A DNA stretch of 64,000 nucleotides from CAVQND01 sp964653485 (GTDB lineage: Bacteria; Verrucomicrobiota; Verrucomicrobiia; Limisphaerales; UBA8199): NCBI GenBank assembly GCA_964653485.1, contig CAZZFF010000015.1:1-64000 (forward strand), written 5' to 3'. Position 1 is the first letter of the stretch. Each line of letters starts with the position of its first letter. The translations under genes were made by a program, and so were the position numbers. Positions 7,356-16,900 of this stretch are shown here, in pieces. Below the pieces are notes generated by a model. That model had not been told where the DNA came from. It saw only the letters and a list, made by a program, of their open reading frames with translations, and ran no database searches.

Positions 7356-9392
7356 ATGAACAGCTCAGAAAGCCACCGCAACGGGGCGGATCCGTGCGAC
7401 GAGGCCGCACAGGCACAACTTGCGGCCATATACGAACATGCCCCGGTGATGCTCGTGCTTGTGGACGAACAGGGGAGCATTGTGCGTGCCAACCGCGCCG
7501 CTGCCGCCCTGGCAGGGGCCCAGGCCGATGCCCTCCGCGGCAAACCCGTCGAGTGCCTTCTGCGCTGGGCCCAGGGCCGCCACGACCCCCGCACTTGCGC
7601 TCTTGGCGAGGACTGCAGCGCCTGCGCCCTGCATCGCGCCATCTATCGCACCCTCCAGCAGGGGGGGCCTCACCCCCGTTTCTCCGTTTCCCCTCTCAGG
7701 ACGGCCAACGGCGAGCCTCGCGCCGCCAACCTCCTGGTTTCAGTCGCCAGGGTCGTTGTCTCAAGCCGCGCCATGGTCCTCTTGTGCCTGGAAGACCTCA
7801 CCGAACGCCAGCGCGCCGAGGAGCGCGTCCGCGAGCAGGCCGACCTGCTCGACATTGCCCACGACGCTATCACCGTCCTGGACCTGGACGGCCGCGTCCG
7901 TTATTGGAACCACGCCGCCGAGAAGCTCTACGGCTGGCCCGTCGAAGAGGCCCTGGGCCACGACGCCAGCAGGCTCTTTTTCGAGGAAGTCCCCTCCGAG
8001 TTCATCCAGGCCATCGAGGCCACCCTCAAATACAGCGCTTGGGACGGCGAATTGCGCCAGGTCCATCGCGATGGCCGGCCTGTCATCGTCCACAGCCGCG
8101 CCACCCTCGTCCGCGATGCGGCCAACAGGCCCAAGTCCATCCTGTTTGTCAGCACCGACGTGACCGAAAAGAAGTCGCTCGAAGCCCGCTTCCTGCGCGT
8201 CCAGCGCCTCGAAACCATCGGCGCCCTGGCCAGCGGCATCGCCCACGACCTCAACAACGTCCTGGCGCCCGTCTCGATGGCCATCGACGTCTTGCGCCTC
8301 CATCCGCGCGACGAGCAGGAGCAAATGCTCCTCCAGATGCTGGCCACCAGCACCCAGCGCGGCGCCGCCATCGTCCGCCAGTTGCTCACCTTCAGCCGCG
8401 GCGTCGAAGGCGCCCGCGTCCGCCTCAGGCCCAAGAGCCTGGTCAAGGAAATCAGCAAGATCATCCAGGAGACCTTCCCCAAGTCCATTCAACTGCGCGT
8501 TGACATCCATGACGAGGTCTGTGAAGTCCTGGGCGACCCTACCCAAATCCATCAGATACTGCTCAACCTCTGCGTCAATGCCCGCGACGCCATGCCCCAG
8601 GGCGGCATCCTCACCCTGAGCGTGCGCAACCTCCACCTGGATCAACCCGCCCTCGTTGACAAAACCGAGCACCCCGCCGGTCCCTACGTCGCCTTCGAGG
8701 TCGCCGATACCGGCACCGGCATGGGCCCCGAGGTCCTCGCCAAAATCTTCACTCCGTTCTTCACCACCAAACCCGTCGGGCAGGGAACCGGCCTGGGCCT
8801 GTCCACGGTCCGCGACATCGCCCGCAATCACGGCGGTTTCGTCCAGGTCCGCAGCCAGTCCGGTCAAGGCTCCCGCTTCACCGTCTTTTTCCCCGCCCCC
8901 GAAGGCCAGACCGCCGAGACCGCGGCCGTCGACTCCCCGCCGGCGGCGCTCGGACGCGGTGAATTGATCCTGGTCGCCGATGACGAACAGTCCATTCTCA
9001 AGCTGGCTAAACACATCCTCGAGACCCACGGCTATCGAGTCCTGACCGCCAACGACGGCCGCGAGGCCCTCGCCATATTCGCCCGCCACCGGCCCGCCAT
9101 TCGCGCCGTCATCATCGACCTCATGATGCCCAATCTGGACGGCCCTACCGCCATCAAGGCTCTCCGCTCCTACGACCCCGGCCTTCCCATCCTGGCCGTC
9201 AGCGGCACCTCCCCCAACGACAATCCCGTGTCTGCCAACCAGTCCGCCATTGTCTCCTTCCTCCTGAAGCCCTTCACCGTCCAGAGCCTCCTGGAGGCGA
9301 TCAACACCGCCCTCCGCCGCCCCGCCCCGCCAATCGCGGCGCCGCGCTCGCCCGAACCGAGCCCCGGATGCGCCGGCCTCTGCCCGAAATAA
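7356..9392 (+). CDS. hybrid sensor histidine kinase (PAS-PAS-HisKA-HATPase-REC)
   Basis: A soluble 678-residue kinase. PAS 1 (about 20-150) contains a C81-x5-C87-x2-C90 cluster (CALGEDCSAC). PAS 2 (about 160-275) is conventional (ITVLDLDGRVRYWNHAAEKL). The HisKA phospho-histidine is H297 in GIAHDLNN. The ATPase N-box is N408 in LCVNARDAM, followed by DTGTGMG and GTGLGLST. The C-terminal receiver has D588 (VIIDLMMP) and K638 (LLKPF). No transmembrane segment is seen, so the input is cytosolic; the cysteine-bearing PAS may bind a cofactor or sense redox, which is inference. An in-frame ATG at 7308 would add 16 residues. Divergent to the receiver-STAS gene. Confidence 0.93.
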   Translation: MNSSESHRNGADPCDEAAQAQLAAIYEHAPVMLVLVDEQGSIVRANRAAAALAGAQADALRGKPVECLLRWAQGRHDPRTCALGEDCSACALHRAIYRTLQQGGPHPRFSVSPLRTANGEPRAANLLVSVARVVVSSRAMVLLCLEDLTERQRAEERVREQADLLDIAHDAITVLDLDGRVRYWNHAAEKLYGWPVEEALGHDASRLFFEEVPSEFIQAIEATLKYSAWDGELRQVHRDGRPVIVHSRATLVRDAANRPKSILFVSTDVTEKKSLEARFLRVQRLETIGALASGIAHDLNNVLAPVSMAIDVLRLHPRDEQEQMLLQMLATSTQRGAAIVRQLLTFSRGVEGARVRLRPKSLVKEISKIIQETFPKSIQLRVDIHDEVCEVLGDPTQIHQILLNLCVNARDAMPQGGILTLSVRNLHLDQPALVDKTEHPAGPYVAFEVADTGTGMGPEVLAKIFTPFFTTKPVGQGTGLGLSTVRDIARNHGGFVQVRSQSGQGSRFTVFFPAPEGQTAETAAVDSPPAALGRGELILVADDEQSILKLAKHILETHGYRVLTANDGREALAIFARHRPAIRAVIIDLMMPNLDGPTAIKALRSYDPGLPILAVSGTSPNDNPVSANQSAIVSFLLKPFTVQSLLEAINTALRRPAPPIAAPRSPEPSPGCAGLCPK

Positions 9393-9488
9393 GCCGCCTA
9401 TCACCCACCCGCTTCCTCAAAACCGCGCAAATCGAGCTTTACAACGCACCGGACGGAGCGCATCCTCAACGCAGTCAACGACGTAACT

Positions 9489-9647
9489 ATGGGCAAGCTC
9501 GCCATCATCAGAGAGTTCTGGAGCTTTCTCAGTGCGCGGAAGAAATGGTGGTTGGCGCCCATTTTCATCTTCCTCCTGCTGCTGGGCGGCCTGCTGATCT
9601 TTGCCAAAGGCTCCGCCTTGGCCCCGTTCATATATAGCCTCTTCTGA
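9489..9647 (+). CDS. DUF5989 family small membrane protein
   Basis: A 52-residue ORF of the DUF5989 pattern: MGKLAIIREFWSFLSARKKW, then WLAPIFIFLLLLGGLLIFAK, then GSALAPFIYSLF. It has an N-terminal amphipathic helix, one transmembrane helix, and the near-invariant GSALAPFIY end. The family (SxtK-like) often sits beside SxtJ or carbamoyltransferase genes of polysaccharide or natural-product loci. Here neither is present. Its next neighbour, 65 bases on, is an O-antigen-ligase-like gene, which fits a surface-polysaccharide role. Too short to be picked up by most ORF callers. Confidence 0.85.
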   Translation: MGKLAIIREFWSFLSARKKWWLAPIFIFLLLLGGLLIFAKGSALAPFIYSLF

Positions 9648-9712
9648 CGGAGCTGCGCTTGGCTCCAAATTCTCGTGACCGGGGAGCGGGTATTTCGTAC
9701 GCTCCGATCCCG

Positions 9713-11677
9713 ATGGACCGTAATGTCTTGGATAGATGGTGCGAGCGCGGAATACTGGGATTGACGTTGGCGATTCTCGTTTCGATGCCGCTGGCGTTTG
9801 GAGGCAGGCCGCAGCAGCCGGTGGGCTGTTTTCTCGATTTTTGGCTCCTGGACCCCTTTCTCCTTGCGCAGTGGCTCATGATCCCGCTGCTGGCGTTGTG
9901 GCTCGCCAGGCTCTGGCTTAGCCCCAAGCCGCGGTTGCTATGGCCGCCGATTTGCTGGGCTGTCGTTGCGTTCGCGGCGTATGCGGTCGGCCGGTATCTC
10001 ACGGCGGACATCGAATACGTCGCCCGGCAGGAGCTGCTCCACATCCTGGTCTATGGCTTCCTCTTCCTTGCCATCGTCAATAATCTTCACCGGCACGAAG
10101 CGGTCCAGGTGATCGCCCTGACGCTGATCTTCACAGCCATGGCGATCTCCTTTTACGCGGTCTATCAGTTTCTCACCGGATCAAACCGGGTCTGGCACAC
10201 GGTGTCCCCATTTCCCCATCGCGGCTCCGGCACTTATATATGTCCGAACCACCTGGCGGGCTTTCTGGAGATGCTCCTCCCCCTGGGCCTGGCGTATGCC
10301 CTGGTCGGCCGGTTCAAGCCCCTGACCAAGGTGTTCTTGGGGTACGCCTCCCTTGCCATCCTCTCGGGCATCGCCGTTTCGGTGTCGCGCGGGGGCTGGG
10401 CTTCGACGCTGGTGGCGTTGCTGCTGTTTTTCGGCGTGCTGCTTGCGCATCGGACCTACCGGCTCCCCTCGCTCGTGCTGCTGGTGGCCCTGGCCGGCGC
10501 CGGGGCCTACATGGTCCCCAAGAGCGAGATCTTTCACACCCGCATCCGCCAGCTTGTCGCTGACGGCCAGTTCCGCGACGATGCCCGGTTCGCCCTCTGG
10601 CAGCCCGCCCTCCGGGCCTGGCAGAACAACGTCCTGTGGGGCGTCGGACCCGCCCATTACGACTTCCGATTCCGGCAGTACCGGCCCTTGGAGATTCAGG
10701 CCCGGGCCGACCGGGCGCACAATGATTTTCTCAATGCGCTGGCCGACTGGGGAGTGGTCGGCGCCGGGCTGATCGCCACGGCCTGGGGACTGCTCTTCCT
10801 GGGTGTGTGCAAGAGCTGGCGCTACGTTCGCAGCGCGCCCCGGGATTTGGGCGGAAAACAGAGCAGCAACAAATTCGCTTTTGTCCTCGGCGCCACCCTT
10901 GGCCTTGTCGCCATCCTGTGCCACGCCTTGGTCGATTTCAACATGTACATCCCCGCAAACGCGCTCCTGGCGATCACTCTCATGGCCATCGTCACTAGCC
11001 ATCTGCGCTTTGCAACCGAGCGATACTGGGTGACAGCCCGGCTCTGGGCCAAGGTCGTCGGCACAGCCGTGCTGGCGGCGGGCCTGGGCTACCTGGCCAT
11101 CCAGGCCAGCCGCCACACAGCCGAAAATCTGTGGCTCGCGCGCGCCGCCCGCGCGGACAACATCTCCTTGCCTCAAGCCCACTTGTTCGAAAAAGCCTTC
11201 GCCGCCGAACCGATGAACGGAGGGACCGCCTGTGCCATCGGCGACATATACCGCCTCCAGAGCGCCGAAGGGAACGACGGCTACCAGCAGTTGACGGCCC
11301 GCGCTATGGATTGGTTCGCCCTGGCCAGGAAGCTCAATCCCTGGGACGCCGCCTGCGATCTGGGCTACGGCTGGTGCCTGGACTGGCTGGATCGCTCCGA
11401 CGAGTCCTGGCCTTACTTCGACCGAGCCGACGCCCTCGATCCAAACAGCTATTACACCATGGCTTGCATCGGGCTGCATTATATCAAACGCGGCGAATAT
11501 GCCGCCGCCCGCCCATGGATGGAGCGATCCCTCGACCTCGGAAAAGGCGTCCAAGTGAAAACCGACCTCCTCAATGCGGCCTTTTATCTCGACGTCATCG
11601 ACCGAAATCTTCTGACCGCCGCCACCAACGAGCCGCCCACAACGCTCTATTTGCCCAACAACGCCGCGAAGAAATAG
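9713..11677 (+). CDS. O-antigen ligase/polymerase-like membrane protein with TPR tail
   Basis: A 654-residue polytopic membrane protein, starting at the ATG MDRNVLDRWCERG. The first about 450 residues hold about 11 hydrophobic segments and the Wzy/WaaL-type periplasmic loop. Typical family bits are the arginine-rich VSVSRGGWAS after a helix and RADRAHNDFLNALADWGVVG, with the conserved His in the long loop. The last about 170 residues form TPR-like helices (EKAFAAEPMNGGTACAIGDI, AMDWFALARKLNPWDAA, AADWL-type repeats). Members ligate or polymerise lipid-linked polysaccharide at the periplasmic face. It pairs with DUF5989 upstream. Substrate unknown; it could be exopolysaccharide rather than LPS O-antigen. 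Confidence 0.85.
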   Translation: MDRNVLDRWCERGILGLTLAILVSMPLAFGGRPQQPVGCFLDFWLLDPFLLAQWLMIPLLALWLARLWLSPKPRLLWPPICWAVVAFAAYAVGRYLTADIEYVARQELLHILVYGFLFLAIVNNLHRHEAVQVIALTLIFTAMAISFYAVYQFLTGSNRVWHTVSPFPHRGSGTYICPNHLAGFLEMLLPLGLAYALVGRFKPLTKVFLGYASLAILSGIAVSVSRGGWASTLVALLLFFGVLLAHRTYRLPSLVLLVALAGAGAYMVPKSEIFHTRIRQLVADGQFRDDARFALWQPALRAWQNNVLWGVGPAHYDFRFRQYRPLEIQARADRAHNDFLNALADWGVVGAGLIATAWGLLFLGVCKSWRYVRSAPRDLGGKQSSNKFAFVLGATLGLVAILCHALVDFNMYIPANALLAITLMAIVTSHLRFATERYWVTARLWAKVVGTAVLAAGLGYLAIQASRHTAENLWLARAARADNISLPQAHLFEKAFAAEPMNGGTACAIGDIYRLQSAEGNDGYQQLTARAMDWFALARKLNPWDAACDLGYGWCLDWLDRSDESWPYFDRADALDPNSYYTMACIGLHYIKRGEYAAARPWMERSLDLGKGVQVKTDLLNAAFYLDVIDRNLLTAATNEPPTTLYLPNNAAKK

Positions 11678-11714
11678 CCCGGCGTGTCAGCTTTTGGGAC
11701 ACGACACGCGAGGT

Positions 11715-11949
11715 AAATCCGAAATCCGAAATCCGAAATCCGAAGGAAATCCGAAATCCGAATTCCCGAAACCTGAGATCCCGAGGCCGCTGGCCTATTC
11801 GGTGCGATATTTGCGCGGTGCGAAGTCACTCGTGGGCTCAGCACCCAGGCCAAAGCGGATGCTGGGGAGCTTTGTGATCACGACCTTATGCATTCGGATT
11901 TCGGATTTCGGATCTCCTTCGGATTTCGGATTTCGGATTTCGGATTTTT
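11715..11949. repeat. inverted pair of ATCCGAA tandem-repeat tracts
   Basis: Left arm 11715-11765 is a tandem array of the 7-mer AAATCCG: four units, an AAGG break, two more units. Right arm 11893-11949 is the reverse complement of the same array, with the break conserved. The arms enclose about 127 bases and could fold into a long cruciform. The 331-base gap between the ligase gene and the ExeA-like gene (11678-12008) holds this element and no credible gene. Reading through it gives the repetitive KSEIRNPKSE type of peptide, which is an artefact. Confidence 0.85.
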
Positions 11950-12008
11950 GCCCCGTCGCCACTTCACGACACCCCTCCATCGGGCATCATTCTTGCTTTG
12001 TCTCACCT

Positions 12009-12824
12009 GTGTATTTGGATTATTACGGGCTGAGCGAAGCGCCGTTCGATATTTCACCGAACCCGCACTTCCTCTTTTACAGCGTGAAGCACCGGGAGGC
12101 CTTCAATCATCTGCTCTACGGAATTCGCGAGCGGAAGGGCTTCGTCCAGCTTACCGGGGAAGTCGGGGCGGGCAAGACGACGCTCTGCCGGGCGCTGCTC
12201 GAGCGCTTGGACGCCCGGTTTTCGACGGCGCTGATTCTGAACCCGGTCATGAGCGCGGCCGAGTTGCTCAAAGCCGTGGCGATTGAATTTGGCCTCGCCG
12301 TGCATGGTCTGGACCGCCTCGAGACGTTGGCCGTCCTCAACCAGTTCCTTCTCAAGCAAGCCGAGGAAGGCCGCGAGGCGGTGCTCATCATAGATGATGC
12401 CCAGGACTTGACCGATGAGCTCCTGGAGCAAATCCGGCTCCTTTCCAACCTGGAGACCGACACCCGCAAGCTGCTGCAAATTGTCCTGCTCGGCCAACCG
12501 GAGTTGCGAGAGCGGCTGAATAATCCCCGCCTCCGCCAACTCCGCCAGCGCATCACCGTCCGCTACCATCTGCTCTCGCTGGACCGGTTGGAAGTGGTCC
12601 AGTACATCCAGCATCGCCTCCAGATTTCCGGCGCCAACGGCGCGCCCTTCTTTACGCAGCCGGCCCTATGGCGTGTCTTTCGTTACAGCCAGGGCATCCC
12701 CCGGCTCGTCAATGCCATTTGCGACAAGGCCCTGCTGGCCGGCTTTGTGCAGCAGCGCGAGCGGATCGATTTCAGCATGGTCGGCCGCGCCGTCCGTGAA
12801 CTCGAAGGACACTTCGCCGCATGA
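12009..12824 (+). CDS. ExeA/GspA-like AAA ATPase
   Basis: A 271-residue AAA-type ATPase of the general-secretion-pathway A family. It starts at a GTG (12009) giving MYLDYYGLSEAPFDISPNPH, the classical ExeA opening; the frame extends upstream only through repeat DNA. Walker A is GEVGAGKTT (residues 50-58) and Walker B is AVLIIDDAQDL. A sensor-type stretch, GIPRLVNAICDKALL, closes the ATPase. ExeA energises insertion of the type II secretin through the cell wall; relatives occur in exosortase/exopolysaccharide loci. No C-terminal peptidoglycan-binding domain is present. The stop overlaps the next ATG by 4 bases, which ties it to the GspB-like gene. Confidence 0.88.
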   Translation: MYLDYYGLSEAPFDISPNPHFLFYSVKHREAFNHLLYGIRERKGFVQLTGEVGAGKTTLCRALLERLDARFSTALILNPVMSAAELLKAVAIEFGLAVHGLDRLETLAVLNQFLLKQAEEGREAVLIIDDAQDLTDELLEQIRLLSNLETDTRKLLQIVLLGQPELRERLNNPRLRQLRQRITVRYHLLSLDRLEVVQYIQHRLQISGANGAPFFTQPALWRVFRYSQGIPRLVNAICDKALLAGFVQQRERIDFSMVGRAVRELEGHFAA

Positions 12825-13450
12825 GCTTGATTAACGATGCGCTGAGACGGACCAAACAGTCCCAACAGCGGGCCCTGCCGTCCGCCCCACCAGGCCCCCA
12901 ACTCCAGCCCCTGGAGGCCGTGGTCCTCCCGCCTCCGAACCGCAGGCTGATGCGGCTTGGCGTCGCGGGCGCCGCCGCTTTGGTTGGGCTGCTTCTGATT
13001 TGGCAGGCGACGCGAAGCCACCAACCGGGGTCCGCGGACGCCACCATGCCCGCAGCCCCCCGGGCAAGCAATTCCCCATCGGACGTCCCGCGCTCCGCCG
13101 CGCCCGCGCCGGACTTGCAGCCCGCCGTTGCGGCCGGTGAATCTCCACCCTCGCCCGGCCACGAAGCGGAGCCGGCGGCGAAGGCGCCCTCCACCAACGT
13201 CCTCATCTTCTCAGGACCGGCCTCAGCCACCAACACCCTGCCAGCGGCCCCGCCTGAAGAGCCCTCGCCGGCGACGCCCGCCATTCGGCTGCAGGCAATC
13301 GTCTTCCACCCGACACGCCCGTCGGCCATGATCAACGGCAAGACTCTCTTCGTTGGGGACATGTTGGGTGAGATGCGCTTGGTGGCCATTAGCCGCGAGA
13401 GCGCCACCCTTGTCGGCGGAGGCCAGACCAATCTCCTGACATTGCGCTGA
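12821..13450 (+). CDS. GspB/ExeB-like secretion accessory protein
   Basis: A 209-residue bitopic protein. It begins MSLINDALRRTKQSQQ, the usual GspB-like start, has one transmembrane helix near residues 45-63 (LGVAGAAALVGLLLIWQ), then a long Pro/Ala-rich periplasmic linker. It ends in a small conserved domain (AIRLQAIVFHPTRPSAMING ... VGDMLGEMRLVAIS) matching the GspB C-terminal type II secretion domain. It overlaps the ExeA-like ATPase gene (ATGA), and the two proteins are expected to work as a complex. Confidence 0.83.
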   Translation: MSLINDALRRTKQSQQRALPSAPPGPQLQPLEAVVLPPPNRRLMRLGVAGAAALVGLLLIWQATRSHQPGSADATMPAAPRASNSPSDVPRSAAPAPDLQPAVAAGESPPSPGHEAEPAAKAPSTNVLIFSGPASATNTLPAAPPEEPSPATPAIRLQAIVFHPTRPSAMINGKTLFVGDMLGEMRLVAISRESATLVGGGQTNLLTLR

Positions 13451-13616
13451 GCAGGCTTGAACCTCGGCCCGGGCTGCGTCACCGGCGCTGACCCGCGATG
13501 CCGGAACGCAGCGGACGGTCCCCTGCAACTCCGGCTCCTGCCCCGACCTACCGCGGCGCCCCACTTGACACAATTCACTTTGTGGCGCAAAGTAACAACG
13601 CCGTCTTGCAAAAGCT

Positions 13617-13847
13617 ATGAAAGCCAATTGGTTCAAGCGCCTCGGCTGGTTCTATCTCCCCGTGTCGGTTCCGGGCGCGCTCGTGTGCCTCCTCGCCGCG
13701 GTGTTCTGCCTGACAGTCTTCCGGGCGGTGGACCGGCACTCCCACTCCGCCTCCGATACCCTGTATGGCGTCTTTCCGTTCTTCGCCTGCACTTTCCTGC
13801 TCGTGGATTGGATCGGCGGCAGGACCACATCCCAACCCAAACCGTGA
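13617..13847 (+). CDS. small two-helix membrane protein, unknown function
   Basis: A 76-residue product starting MKANWFKRLGWFYLPVSVPG. Hydrophobic helix 1 is at about 12-36 and helix 2 at about 48-66 (LYGVFPFFACTFLLVDWIGG), with a polar tail GRTTSQPKP. A TTGACA hexamer lies at 13565-13570, 46 bases before the start, but no good -10 is seen at the right distance. The gene stands alone between gspB-like and addB. I do not recognise a family. The composition and clean ATG start make it likely real. Confidence 0.65.
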   Translation: MKANWFKRLGWFYLPVSVPGALVCLLAAVFCLTVFRAVDRHSHSASDTLYGVFPFFACTFLLVDWIGGRTTSQPKP

Positions 13848-13946
13848 ATACCGGAGGACGGGTGGGTTTGTTCACGGCCGCGCTCCGCCGTCCCTCCATA
13901 AAGGTTTGCGCCGGTCGGGTTGTTTCGCAAGATTAGGGGGGTGCAG

Positions 13947-16900
13947 GTGCGGCTTTTACTCGGGCCGGCCGGGAGCGGGAAGACATTCCGTTGTCTGGCG
14001 GAATTGGGTCATGAGCTTGCGGCCTCCCCGGAGGGACGGCCGCTGCTGCTCATTGCGCCCAAGCAGACCACCTACCAGTTGGAGCGGCAGCTTCTGGCCC
14101 AGCCGGGCATTCCAGGTTACACGCGGCTGCACATCCTCTCATTCGAGCGCCTCGCCCATTTCATCTTCGACTGCCTGGGTCTGTCCTCGCCCGGCATGCT
14201 CGATGAGGAAGGCCGCTTGATGGTCTTGCGGGGATTGCTGGCCCGAAAGCGCCATGAACTGAAGCTCTTCCGCGCCAGCGCCCGCCTGACCGGCTTTGCC
14301 CAGCAGCTCAGCCAGGTTTTGCGCGAGTTGCAGCGGCGCCAGCTCACGCCCGAGTCCCTGCTTCAATTGGCGGAGCAGGCGCGGGAGGCCGAGGGTCTGG
14401 CCTTGAAGCTGCAAGACCTGGCGACTCTGCTCCGCGATTATCTGGAGTGGCTACGGGCGCATGACTTGAAGGATGCCGATTGCCTGCTGGCGGCGGCGGT
14501 CGAGGCGCTGGACCGAGGGCGAAGCGCGGACACTCTCATTCCGAACTCCAAAATCCGAAGCAGCGGGCTGGACATCGACCGGCTATGGGTTGACGGCTTT
14601 GCGGAATGGTCGTCTCAGGAACTGGACCTGCTGGTGGCGTTGGTGCCGCACTGCGGCCAGGCGACCCTCACCTTCTGCCTGGACCGGCCCGGGGCCGGCG
14701 AGGTTTCCTGGCTCTCGAACTGGTCGGTCGTCCGCGAGTCTTTTGAGGAGTGCCGGAAACGGCTCGGCAGCCTGGCCGAGGCGGTGGTTTCGGTCGAGAC
14801 GTTATCCCGGCATCCCAGCCGGACCCGCTTCCTGAACAACCCGGTCTTGCAGCACCTCGAGAAGTTCTGGGCCGAGCCGCAGCCTTACACGCCCCCCCAG
14901 GGGCATTCGGAGCGCCCGCCAGGGACGGAAGACGCGGCCATTCCGGACGACGCCCTGAGGCGCAGCTTGCGCGTGGTGATGTGCTCGAATCCGGAGGCCG
15001 AAGTGACGTTAGCGGCGCACGAAGTCCTCCGTCATGTCCGCGCGGGCGGACGCTATCGCGAGGTGACCGTCCTTGTCCGGAAACTGGAAGGCTATCACGA
15101 GCCTCTCCAACGCATCTTCTCGCGCTACGACATTCCGTTCTTTCTCGACCGGCGCGAGTCGGTGTCCCACCACCCGCTGGCCGAGTTGACCCGCAGCGCA
15201 TTGCGCACAGTGGCCTCCGGCTGGCAGCGGGACGACTGGTTCGCGGCGCTCAAGACGGGCCTCGTGCCGGCCTCGGAGGAGGAAGTGGACCGTCTGGAGA
15301 ATGAGGCGCTGGCCCGGGGCTGGCAAGGCCAAGTCTGGCAGAAGCCGCTGGTCATCGAGCAGGAGCCGGAGCTGACCCGGTGGCTGGCGGACCTGCATCA
15401 CCGGCTCCTCCCGCCTTTTCAGCGGCTCGCCCTGGCAATGGCGGCCCGACAGAACAGGCCCACCGGCCGGGAGATGGCCGCCGCCCTGCGAGAGTTCTGG
15501 AAGGGCCTTGAAATCCCGGAGCGGCTCCGGCAATGGGCGGCGGCGGAAATCTCCAGCGCCAGGTTCCGCATCCCCGGTTCCGTTCATGCCACCGTCTGGG
15601 AGCAGATGACCGCCTGGGTGGACAATGTGGAGCTGGCCTTTCCCGCCGAACCCCTATCTCTCCGCGAGTGGCTGCCCATCCTCGACGCCGGCCTGGCCAA
15701 CCTGAGTGTCGGCGTGATTCCCCCCGCCCTGGACCAGGTGCTCATCGGCGCCATAGATCGGTCCCGCAACCCGGACATCAAGCTCGCCCTCGTCCTCGGA
15801 CTCAACGAAACCCTCTTCCCCGCCCCGCCGGAGACGACGGTGCTGCTGACGGAGGCCGACCGGCTCGAACTGGAGAAACGCGGCATCATCCTGGGTGCCA
15901 CCGTTCGCCAACAGTTCGGACGGGAACGCTACTACGCATACATTGCCTGCACCCGCGCGCGCGAGCGCGTCGTCCTCACGGGCGCCTCGCACAATGCCAA
16001 AGGAGCGCCCCTTAACCCCTCCCCCTTCCTGTCCCAGGTCCGCCGGCTCTTTCCAACGATGCAGATCGAGTTCGCCCCCCTGGAGACCGACTGGCGGCGC
16101 GGCGAGCACGCAAGCGAGTTGGTCGTCCCCCTGCTCAAGGCCAGGGCGTCGCAAGTCCTAAGGGCGAGGGACCAGGCGCGAAGCGGGGAGAGGACACCGC
16201 GCCCGGAGGAAGGCAAGGAGCCGCCTGGCGCCGAAATCACGGCCCTGGCCGGTCTGCCGGCGCTGGCCGCGGTGCTGGAGCGATTGAAATACTTCCAGGA
16301 CCCGCAGACGCGGGAGCGGCTTTCCCCGGCGCTGGCTGTCCGCCTCTATGGGCCTGTCTTGCGCACGTCGGTCAGCCGGATGGAGCAATTCGCCGCCTGC
16401 CCGTTCAAGTTTTTTGTCGACTCCGGCCTGCGGGCCGAGGAGCGGGAACTTTTCGAGCTGGATGTGAAGGAGCAAGGCACCTTTCAGCACGACGTGCTGG
16501 CGCTCTTTCACGAGGAGTTGTCCCGGGAAAACAAGCGCTGGCGCGACATCACCCCCGCTGAGGCGCGGCAGCGCGTCGCCGGCATTGCCAAGGGCCTTAT
16601 GGCCGGCTACCGCGACGGCCTCTTGCAGGCCAGCGAGCGGAGCCGCTTCATGGCCCGGACCCTGATGGAGTCGCTCCAGGACTTTGTCGAAACCCTCGTC
16701 GGCTGGATGCGCCAACAATACGAGTTCGAACCAGCCAAGGTCGAACTCCCCTTCGGCGAGGAGGAAAGCTCGCCGGCCTGGAGAATCCCGCTCGGGGACG
16801 GCCATCGCCTCGATCTCCATGGCCGGATCGACCGCGTGGATTTCTACCGGGAGGCGGCAACCGGCTCCGCCCTTTGCGTGGTTGTGGACTACAAATCAGG

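Noticed and set aside
7761..9404. A 547-residue open frame on the minus strand
   Set aside because: It lies opposite the hybrid kinase, which has full domain motifs. Its own text is G/D/V-rich with no family signal, as expected for the mirror of a GC-rich gene.
10181..11554. A 457-residue minus-strand frame
   Set aside because: Mirror of the O-antigen-ligase-like gene.
11715..11949. Short regular repeats that could suggest a CRISPR array
   Set aside because: The unit is 7 bases with no spacers, arranged as two facing tandem tracts, and no cas gene is near.
11694..12008. An upstream extension of the ExeA-like frame
   Set aside because: It is translated from the ATCCGAA repeat and gives a repetitive, non-conserved peptide; the family start is at 12009.
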